A stretch of 5,605 nt of DNA, taken from contig JAHWJF010000272.1 of NCBI GenBank assembly GCA_019348515.1, positions 1-5,605 of the forward strand, in the 5' to 3' direction. Positions 1 through 5,605 of this stretch are shown piece by piece. Source of the DNA: Chloroflexota bacterium (GTDB taxonomy: Bacteria > Chloroflexota > Chloroflexia > Thermomicrobiales > UBA6265). The position numbers were made by a program, and so were the translations under genes. The notes beneath the pieces were generated by a model, which saw only the letters and a list, made by a program, of their open reading frames with translations, was not told where the DNA came from and did not search any database. Position 1 is the first letter of the stretch. Every line of letters begins with the position of its first letter.

Positions 1-2778
1 GAGCAGGCTCTCGAATTTGCAGCGACGGTGCCGCTTCCTCTTGTCGTGCGCCCGGCATACACCCTGGGAGGCACTGGTGGGGGGGTAGCGACGACCCGGG
101 CCGAACTTGAAAGCATCGTCGCGGGTGGCTTGAACGCGAGTCCCATTTGCCAGGTGCTGGTCGAGCGGTCGCTGGTGGGCTGGAAGGAAATCGAATACGA
201 GGTCATGCGTGACGCAGAGGGCACCTGCATCACCATCTGCAATATGGAGAACTTCGATCCCATGGGTGTCCACACCGGGGACAGTATCGTTGTCGCCCCG
301 TCTCAGACCCTCACAGACCAGGAGTACCAAATGCTCCGGTCGTCCGCGCTTAGAATCATTGATGCCCTGGGGATAGAAGGCGGATGCAACGTCCAATTTG
401 CGCTCGACCCATGTTCGATGGATTACGCCGTTATCGAGGTCAATCCACGTGTTAGCAGGTCCTCAGCCCTCGCGTCCAAAGCCACGGGATATCCGATCGC
501 GAGAATGGCTGCCAAGATCGCGATTGGTCGGCGGCTTCACGAGTTAGTGAACCCCGTAACGCGACGGACGACGGCGGCTTTCGAACCGGCTCTTGACTAT
601 GTTGTGGTGAAGATTCCACGTTGGCCATTCGACAAGTTCAGCCGGGCCGATCGCACTATCGGAACTCAAATGAAGGCGACTGGCGAAGTGATGGCAATTG
701 ACCGATCACTCGAAGGCGCACTGCAGAAGGCGGTTCGGTCACTTGAATCCGGCGCTCCTGATCTCCTATGGGAGGATCCCAGCTGGACTGAAGAGAGCAT
801 TCTCGATCTGGTGAAGAGACCGAACGATGTTCGACTCTGGGCCATTGCTGCGGCTCTGCGCCGCAGCGTATCGGTCGACGAGTTGCATGAGCTGAGTCGC
901 ATCGATCGATGGTTCTTGCACAAGATTCACGGCATCATCGAGACGGAACGCCGCATCAAAGATGGGGAACTGGATCTCGAGCTTATATGGCACGCGAAGC
1001 GGTCCGGATTCAGCGACCGGACAATTGCCCAGCTCTCAGGACGCTCGGAGGCTGACCTGCGAGGCATGCGTGAATCGGCGGGAATGTTCCCGGTCTACAA
1101 AATGGTCGACACCTGTGCCGGCGAATTCGCCGCCGTAACGCCATATTTCTACTCGACGTATGAACAAGAGGACGAGGCTGTACAACTTGATCATGCAAAG
1201 GCGGTAGTCGTTGGCTCCGGCCCGATTCGGATCGGTCAAGGCATCGAGTTCGATTACTCTGCCGTCCAAGCAGCGCAGGCGCTCCGTGACGGCGGTATCG
1301 CGTCGATCATGATCAACTCAAACCCGGAAACGGTTTCAACCGATTTCGATGCGTCCGATCGACTGTATTTTGAGCCTTTAGACAGCGAAAGCGTTGCAGA
1401 AGTCCTCCGCCACGAGTCTGAAACCGACGAAATCTCAAGAGACGTCCCAGTGATCGTTCAGTTCGGAGGCCAGACCGCGATCAATCTGGCACAGCCTCTT
1501 TCGAGCCGCGGTGTACGCATTCTCGGCAGCCAACTTGAATCGATTGACCTGGCCGAAGACCGGCACCGTTTCGAGGGGTTCCTGCGCGGACTGGGCATTC
1601 CACAACCGCCAGGGGCCGCGGTGACAACCCTCTCAGACGCGAGAGCGGTTGCCGGTCGAATAGGCTACCCGGTGCTGGTTCGCCCGTCGTACGTCCTCGG
1701 CGGCCGTGCGATGGAAGTCGTGTACAGCCCGGATCAACTGGGCCGCTATATCCGGAATGCGGCCCAGCTCACGCCTGAACACCCGGTATTGATCGACAAA
1801 TACCTGATGGGTCGCGAAGTTGAGGTCGACGCCATCGCCGACGGAGAGCAGGTGCTGATCCCTGGGATCATGGAGCACATTGAACGCGCGGGGGTGCACT
1901 CGGGCGACTCATTCGCTGTCTACCCGGCGATCAATCTCTTTCCCGCGGAGGTCGGCGCCATTGTCGACTACACCACGCGCATAGCCCTCGGTTTGGACGC
2001 CCGCGGTTTGATCAACATCCAGTTCGTCATTCACGCTGGCCGCATTTACGTATTGGAGGTCAATCCTCGCGCGTCGCGAACGGTTCCTTTCCTCAGCAAG
2101 GCGACGGGCGTCCCCATGGTTTCGATCGCAACAGGAATCATGCTCGGACGCTCACTCTGTGACCAAGGGTACGCTGGCGGACTGTGGCCCAGGCAACCGC
2201 TCGTCGCCGTCAAAGCGCCAGTCTTTTCGATGGCGAAGCTACGCGGGGTCGACGTGCATCTCGGACCGGAAATGAAGTCCACCGGCGAAGTGATGGGGAT
2301 CGACCGTACCTTCGAGCCAGCCTTTTACAAGGCCCTAGTCGCGGCAGGACTCGCTCTGCCGCCGCAGGGCTCCGTACTGATCACGCTGGCCGACGAAGAC
2401 AAGTCCGAAGGGCTCGAGATGATCCGGCAACTCGTGCGCATGGGACATAGACTCTACGCTACAGAGGGTACCGCCGCGCTAATCGAGCGACATGGCATGC
2501 CGGTGCAGATGGTAACCAAGCGTATTGGCCGCGGTCACCCCGATATGCTCGACGTCATTCTGGAGCGGACGGTAGATTGCGTCATAAACACGCCCGGTCC
2601 AGCGGACAAGGAGATTTTGGACGGCATCGAGATTCGCCGCGCCGCAGTTGAACGAGGCGTTCCATGCATTACGTCGATCGATACCGCGCGCACAATCGTG
2701 GCGGCGATGGCGAAGTCAAACGCGATCTACACAGTCCAACCTTTCCCCGAGTACCGTAGTACCGGGACGGGATATTGA
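1..2778 (+). CDS. carB: Carbamoyl-phosphate synthase large subunit, 5'-truncated by window edge
   Basis: This is the synthetase subunit that makes carbamoyl phosphate from bicarbonate, two ATP and ammonia channelled from CarA, feeding pyrimidine and arginine synthesis in the cytoplasm. The frame is open from base 1, so the GTG at 28 is not the start; by alignment from memory to the E. coli protein (1073 aa) about 150 N-terminal residues are missing. Of the 925 residues present, 1-245 are the first ATP-grasp domain (VVRPAYTLGGTGGG 15-28, GVHTGDS 89-95, IEVNPRVSR 145-153). Residues about 255-385 are the oligomerisation domain (DRWFLHKI 302-309). The second synthetase half starts at GSGPIRIGQGIEFDYS (405-420), with its ATP-grasp motifs VRPSYVLGGRAMEVVY (560-575), GIMEHIERAGVHSGDS (622-637) and LEVNPRASR (685-693). 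The MGS-like allosteric domain is about 792-925. Full length would be about 1077 aa, normal for the family. The frame is intact and the stop TGA overlaps the pyrK ATG by one base. Confidence 0.97.
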   Translation, partial: EQALEFAATVPLPLVVRPAYTLGGTGGGVATTRAELESIVAGGLNASPICQVLVERSLVGWKEIEYEVMRDAEGTCITICNMENFDPMGVHTGDSIVVAPSQTLTDQEYQMLRSSALRIIDALGIEGGCNVQFALDPCSMDYAVIEVNPRVSRSSALASKATGYPIARMAAKIAIGRRLHELVNPVTRRTTAAFEPALDYVVVKIPRWPFDKFSRADRTIGTQMKATGEVMAIDRSLEGALQKAVRSLESGAPDLLWEDPSWTEESILDLVKRPNDVRLWAIAAALRRSVSVDELHELSRIDRWFLHKIHGIIETERRIKDGELDLELIWHAKRSGFSDRTIAQLSGRSEADLRGMRESAGMFPVYKMVDTCAGEFAAVTPYFYSTYEQEDEAVQLDHAKAVVVGSGPIRIGQGIEFDYSAVQAAQALRDGGIASIMINSNPETVSTDFDASDRLYFEPLDSESVAEVLRHESETDEISRDVPVIVQFGGQTAINLAQPLSSRGVRILGSQLESIDLAEDRHRFEGFLRGLGIPQPPGAAVTTLSDARAVAGRIGYPVLVRPSYVLGGRAMEVVYSPDQLGRYIRNAAQLTPEHPVLIDKYLMGREVEVDAIADGEQVLIPGIMEHIERAGVHSGDSFAVYPAINLFPAEVGAIVDYTTRIALGLDARGLINIQFVIHAGRIYVLEVNPRASRTVPFLSKATGVPMVSIATGIMLGRSLCDQGYAGGLWPRQPLVAVKAPVFSMAKLRGVDVHLGPEMKSTGEVMGIDRTFEPAFYKALVAAGLALPPQGSVLITLADEDKSEGLEMIRQLVRMGHRLYATEGTAALIERHGMPVQMVTKRIGRGHPDMLDVILERTVDCVINTPGPADKEILDGIEIRRAAVERGVPCITSIDTARTIVAAMAKSNAIYTVQPFPEYRSTGTGY

Positions 2779-3650
2779 TGCCGGCCGCACCTGTCAGCAT
2801 GTTTGGGTCATCTGCGAAGGAACCGGATGTGCCCACCCGCACCGCGGGGGGTGGGATGCCCGGAACCTCGCGGGAGTTCGATAGCGAGGTTCTCTCCGTT
2901 GAACGGATTATGGGCGACGCTATTCTGTTGACGGTTAGCGCTCCACCCTCGGTTGTAGCGCACTTGCGGTCCGGGCAATTCTTCAATATCGTGACCCGGT
3001 TTTCCGGATCGTTCGATCCTCTCCTGCGGCGGCCCTATTCTGTATATCGTGCCCACGTTGAGACCTCATCGTTAACGTTCCTGGTCCGAGCTTTTGGCCG
3101 GGGAAGCGCATGGCTCGCGGAGCGGGTGCCGGGCGACCGGCTCGCAATGCTCGGTCCGCTCGGTAACTCTTTCACGATCCCGGGTCGCGCTCAGCGGCTG
3201 TTGATGATTGCCGGGGGCGTCGGCGTTGCGCCCCTCGTCATGCTCTCGGATGATGCCGTGAATCAGAAACGAGACGTGGTGTTTGTGATGGGCGCAGCAG
3301 ACGAGGCGGGGCTCCTTGTGCCCTCCGAGCTCTCCAGCCACATTGAATACGTCGTCGCCACCGACGACGGGAGCCGAGGACATCACGGTCTAGCAACCGA
3401 GGTGATCGGGGACTACGTGCCGTGGGCCGATCAGATATACGCTTGCGGACCAGAGCCGATGTATCGCACGCTTCGCGCCGTGGTGGATCCGCTACGCATC
3501 AATCGCCGGCCACGAACCCAGATCTCCGTGGAGCGCGGCATGGCGTGCGGGGTAGGCGCATGCCTGGGCTGCGTCGTCGAAACAACCCGGGGCATGATCG
3601 CTTCGTGCGTCAAGGGGCCGGTCTTCGATCTCGATCAGGTGGTCTTGTGA
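2778..3650 (+). CDS. pyrK: Dihydroorotate dehydrogenase B electron-transfer subunit (FAD, [2Fe-2S])
   Basis: PyrK carries electrons from the FMN of PyrD to NAD+ in class 1B dihydroorotate dehydrogenase. The 290-residue product has a ferredoxin-reductase-like FAD-binding barrel with RRPYS at 84-88, a nucleotide-binding domain with GGVGVAPL at 146-153 and CGPEPM at 223-228, and a C-terminal [2Fe-2S] site with Cys257, Cys262, Cys265 and Cys277 (C-x4-C-x2-C-x11-C) in ACGVGACLGC and the following strand. All expected cofactor motifs are present. The ATG at 2778 overlaps the carB stop (TGATG) and has GGGA at 2769-2772, five bases upstream. The start is uncertain: the conserved core begins only near residue 33, and family members are usually about 250-265 aa. 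Other in-frame starts are ATG 2799, GTG 2829 (with AAGGA at 2817-2821) and ATG 2856. Function is secure from the motifs and from pyrD downstream. Confidence 0.95.
   Translation: MPAAPVSMFGSSAKEPDVPTRTAGGGMPGTSREFDSEVLSVERIMGDAILLTVSAPPSVVAHLRSGQFFNIVTRFSGSFDPLLRRPYSVYRAHVETSSLTFLVRAFGRGSAWLAERVPGDRLAMLGPLGNSFTIPGRAQRLLMIAGGVGVAPLVMLSDDAVNQKRDVVFVMGAADEAGLLVPSELSSHIEYVVATDDGSRGHHGLATEVIGDYVPWADQIYACGPEPMYRTLRAVVDPLRINRRPRTQISVERGMACGVGACLGCVVETTRGMIASCVKGPVFDLDQVVL
2817..2821 (+). promoter_or_regulatory. Shine-Dalgarno-like AAGGA for an alternative pyrK start
   Basis: AAGGA lies seven bases before an in-frame GTG at 2829-2831. This is at least as good a ribosome-binding arrangement as the GGGA before the ATG at 2778. 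Starting at 2829 would give a 273-residue PyrK without the first 17 residues, closer to the usual family length. The site is visible, but its use is inference. Confidence 0.35.
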
Positions 3651-3688
3651 GCGGCCATCCACACCTGTCGGATATCAGTTCTTACTGA
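3647..3688 (+). other. Possible 13-codon coupling minicistron between pyrK and pyrD
   Basis: A GTG at 3647-3649 overlaps the pyrK stop TGA (3648-3650) in the classic GTGA arrangement. It opens a short frame reading (M/V)SGHPHLSDISSY that stops at TGA 3686-3688, and this stop shares its last base with the pyrD ATG at 3688. The 37-base gap between pyrK and pyrD would thus be fully translated, with two stop/start overlaps. No strong Shine-Dalgarno sequence is visible just before the pyrD ATG, so coupling by re-initiation is plausible. The frame may equally be chance, or the remnant of an older pyrD start shifted by a one-base indel. Confidence 0.3.
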
Positions 3689-4683
3689 TGAGCGACAGGG
3701 TGGTTCCCGATCTCTCGGTTGATCTTGCTCCGAATAATCCGCGCGAGTTGCGCCTCCGTAACCCCGTCATTGCGGCGTCCGGCTGCTTTGGTTATGGCGA
3801 GGAGTACGCGGGAATCATTGACGTCCAACGCCTCGGGGCATTCGTCAGCAAGGGTATCACGCCGGAGCGCCGGGCTGGCAATTCCATGCCTCGTATCGTG
3901 GAAACTCCCGCTGGAATGCTGAACGCGATTGGTTTGCAGAATCCCGGGATCCGCGGGTTCGTGAAGAAGTATCCGGCACTGTGGGAGACCTGGACAGTTC
4001 CAGGGATCGTCAACATTTCCGCCGAGTCTGTAGCCGATTACGCGAATATGGCTGCGATCCTGGACGAACAACCCGCCATTGCCGGCATTGAGATCAACGT
4101 CTCGTGTCCGAATGTGGCTCGCGGTGGATATTGTTTTGGTTGGGATCCCGAGATGTCGGCCGAAGTCACCCAGGCCGTGCGATCCGTCACTACCTTGCCG
4201 CTCATCGTCAAACTGAGTCCCGGCGCAAGTGATATCGCGGCGGTTGCGCGTGCAGTTGAAGACGCGGGTGCCGATGCCATCTCGTTGATCAATACCCTGG
4301 TCGGCATGGCGATTGATGTGCGACGCCGCAAGCCGCTTCTGGCAAACCAAACTGGAGGCGTTTCGGGACCGGCAATCAAGCCACTGGCCGTGAGAATGGT
4401 CTATCAAGTTGCCGCCGCAGTGCGTGTTCCGGTTATTGGTATGGGCGGCATTATGGGCCTCTACGATGCGCTGGAGTTCTTCCTCTCCGGTGCAACCGCG
4501 GTGCAAATCGGTACCGGAATCTTTGTCGATCCGGGGTTGCCTATTCGGCTGATCGACGACCTCAGACACTGGTTGGAGCAGGAGGGTTTCTCGTCGATCG
4601 ACCAGATCGTCGGTATCGCGAATGATGGTTTTCATCTCGGGGCACCGCACGTCCTCACAGCGTGGGAGGCCGCCGGGGTATGA
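3688..4683 (+). CDS. pyrD: Dihydroorotate dehydrogenase class 1B, catalytic FMN subunit
   Basis: This enzyme oxidises (S)-dihydroorotate to orotate, the fourth step of UMP synthesis, as a cytoplasmic FMN TIM barrel paired with PyrK. The 331-residue product has the N-terminal strand LRLRNPVIAASGCFGYG (21-37), SKG at 54-56 with Lys55, the substrate-loop motif NAIGLQN (79-85), and the active-site loop NVSCPNVARGG (137-147), in which Cys140 is the expected catalytic base; cysteine here fits class 1 rather than the serine of class 2. It also has VKLSP (174-178) with a flavin-contacting lysine, SLINTLVGMAID (199-210), GGVSGPAIKP (223-232), and the phosphate-binding motifs GMGGI (251-255) and IGTG (274-277). 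Length is slightly above the common 300-310 aa, from a longer N-terminus and a C-terminal tail. The ATG at 3688 is 37 bases after pyrK. The stop TGA overlaps the next gene's ATG by four bases. The adjacent pyrK confirms the class 1B assignment. Confidence 0.96.
   Translation: MSDRVVPDLSVDLAPNNPRELRLRNPVIAASGCFGYGEEYAGIIDVQRLGAFVSKGITPERRAGNSMPRIVETPAGMLNAIGLQNPGIRGFVKKYPALWETWTVPGIVNISAESVADYANMAAILDEQPAIAGIEINVSCPNVARGGYCFGWDPEMSAEVTQAVRSVTTLPLIVKLSPGASDIAAVARAVEDAGADAISLINTLVGMAIDVRRRKPLLANQTGGVSGPAIKPLAVRMVYQVAAAVRVPVIGMGGIMGLYDALEFFLSGATAVQIGTGIFVDPGLPIRLIDDLRHWLEQEGFSSIDQIVGIANDGFHLGAPHVLTAWEAAGV
4664..4669 (+). promoter_or_regulatory. Shine-Dalgarno GGGAGG of the cax pseudogene
   Basis: GGGAGG lies inside the end of pyrD, ten bases before the ATG at 4680. 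It supports 4680 as the original start of the antiporter gene and shows that the translation initiation region has survived although the reading frame has decayed. Confidence 0.6.
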
Positions 4684-5605
4684 AATTTATCTTGCCCTTG
4701 CTGCTGCTTCTGCCATTCGCTTTTATCCTAGAATTCGCCCCCATCGGCGGTCCAACGGCGATCTTCGCGGTCATTGCATTGTCCCTCGTACCGCTCGCGG
4801 GCCACCTCGGTCGCGCGACCGAGGTGGCCGCGGTCTAGACTGGCCCGAAAATTGGCGCGCTTCTCAACGCCACCGTCGGCAACGTGGCTGGGTTCATCAT
4901 TACGATCATCTCGCTCTGAGCGGAGCTGGTTGACCCGGTCAAGGCGTCGATCGGGGACTCGATCATTGGAAGCATTCTTGTGGTTCTCGGCTTGTTGCTG
5001 CTTTTGGACGGCCTGAAAAATGAGACGCAGTTCTTCGACCTAATAGGACTGGGAACAAATGCAACGATGTTGGTGCCCGCCGTGATTTCGCTGGGGATTC
5101 CGGCTGTGCTTGCACTCGGACCCCTCCAAGTGCGCCCCTCGGAGCAAAACATTTCGTTTCCTCGCGAGGGCTTGGCGGTTGTACTCATCGTCATTTACAT
5201 GCTTTATGTCCTGTTTTTATTAACGCAAGTGAGTCGGGTAGCCGATTTACGGAGTGAACACGGCCCACCGTCGATGAAGCTGCGAGCGGCATCCGGCCCC
5301 ATGGCCGTTACGACCATCGGCATCATATTCATGAGCGAACTCTTGGTGGGAGCCGTGGAACCGGTCGCCGAACAGTGGGGACTTTTTGACCTCTTCATCG
5401 GAGCCATGCTCGTTCCGCTCGTCGGCTATATCGCCGAGCACATCGTCGCGGTCCAGACCGCCTACTAGAACAAGATGGACCTAAGCCTCGGCATCGCGAT
5501 TGGATCAGGTCTTCAAATCGCGTTGTTGGTGACGCCCGTGCTCGTCTGGATCAGCGTACTGTTGGGAAAGCCGATAACGTTGGTCGTCAACAGTTGCCAG
5601 TTGAC
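4680..5605 (+). pseudogene. cax: Decayed CaxA-type Ca2+/H+ antiporter, three in-frame stops, 3' end beyond window
   Basis: An intact version would be an inner-membrane calcium/proton exchanger of the CaCA superfamily, usually about 350-365 aa. One frame starting at ATG 4680 (overlapping the pyrD stop as ATGA) reads as a recognisable CaxA protein for about 308 codons and is still open at the window end. It is hydrophobic from the start (MKFILPLLLLLPFAFILEF) and contains TGPKIGALLNATVGN (54-68), KASIGDSIIGS (88-98), SELLVGAVEPV from 5332, GYIAEH (249-254), NKMDLSLGIAIGSGLQIALL after codon 263, and PITLVVN near the end. It is interrupted by TAG at 4836-4838 (codon 53), TGA at 4917-4919 (codon 80) and TAG at 5466-5468 (codon 263); no frameshift is seen. 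The family's first-repeat motif GNAAE reads GNVAG, losing the key glutamate at codon 71; the second reads GYIAE. Stops plus motif loss favour a true pseudogene over recoding. The longest stop-free piece is codons 81-262. Confidence 0.88.
4800..4829. repeat. Perfect 30-bp palindrome inside the cax pseudogene
   Basis: The 15-base arm GGCCACCTCGGTCGC (4800-4814) is followed directly, with no spacer, by its exact reverse complement (4815-4829). It occupies exactly codons 41-50, encoding GHLGRATEVA, in the conserved stretch where family members usually read close to GLLGEATEEL. In RNA it could form a very GC-rich hairpin ending seven bases before the first in-frame stop at 4836. No T-tract follows, so it is not a canonical intrinsic terminator. 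Whether it is functional or a mutational by-product is unknown. Confidence 0.85.

Noticed and set aside
79..85. Run of seven G in carB as a possible phase-variable tract
   Set aside because: It encodes the invariant glycine-rich ATP-grasp loop (GTGGG), and carB is a housekeeping gene with an intact frame.
4551..4599. Nine-base inverted repeat GATCGACGA / TCGTCGATC near the end of pyrD
   Set aside because: It has a 31-base loop and lies inside conserved coding sequence built from common Asp, Ile and Ser codons, so chance is a sufficient explanation.
3682..4650. Long 322-codon open frame on the minus strand opposite pyrD
   Set aside because: It lies wholly antisense to a gene with all class 1B motifs, its product is rich in His, Arg and Asp with no recognisable domain, and such frames are common opposite GC-rich genes.
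4800..4838. Intrinsic transcription terminator formed by the 30-bp palindrome
   Set aside because: The stem is strong, but no run of T follows on either strand; downstream is CCGCGG-like sequence followed by TAG.
4980..5468. A separate 162-residue membrane protein starting at GTG 4980
   Set aside because: It is the middle of the cax frame, continuous with the homologous sequence on both sides of the stops. No independent start signal was seen, and the piece lacks the first exchange repeat.
4836..5468. TAG reassignment or selenocysteine-type readthrough in cax
   Set aside because: Two stops are TAG but one is TGA, TGA ends all three neighbouring genes, and conserved motif residues are also lost. 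No recoding element was recognised, so decay is simpler.

Overview
The window is a tightly packed, one-directional (+ strand) piece of a de novo pyrimidine biosynthesis operon followed by a decayed transporter gene. The order is carB (5' end cut by the window edge, 1-2778), pyrK (2778-3650), pyrD of the class 1B type (3688-4683), and a CaxA-type Ca2+/H+ antiporter gene (4680 to beyond the window end) that is broken by three in-frame stop codons. There is no non-coding stretch longer than 37 bases. No tRNA, rRNA, CRISPR array, insertion sequence or operon promoter was seen; the promoter must lie upstream of the window.

Metabolic logic: CarB, with an unseen CarA, makes carbamoyl phosphate, the entry point of pyrimidine (and arginine) synthesis. 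PyrK and PyrD together form the heterotetrameric NAD-linked dihydroorotate dehydrogenase. PyrD oxidises dihydroorotate on FMN, and PyrK passes the electrons through a [2Fe-2S] cluster and FAD to NAD+. The fourth gene has no obvious metabolic link. Its start overlaps the pyrD stop by 4 bases (ATGA) and it keeps a good Shine-Dalgarno sequence, so it looks like a former co-translated member of the operon.

The organism is a bacterium with fairly GC-rich DNA. The PyrK + class 1B PyrD arrangement and the general look of PyrD (NPRELRLRNPV near the N-terminus, VSCPNVARGG active-site loop) remind me of Chloroflexota and related lineages. That is an impression from memory, not a search result.

The unusual part is at the 3' end. 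The cax reading frame can be followed for about 308 codons without an indel, but it contains TAG, TGA and TAG at codons 53, 80 and 263. It has also lost the conserved acidic residue of the first cation-exchange repeat. Just before the first stop lies a perfect 30-bp palindrome that exactly fills codons 41-50. At the pyrK/pyrD junction a 13-codon minicistron could link the two genes by overlapping stop and start codons. I found no clear sign of a wholly new biological system.
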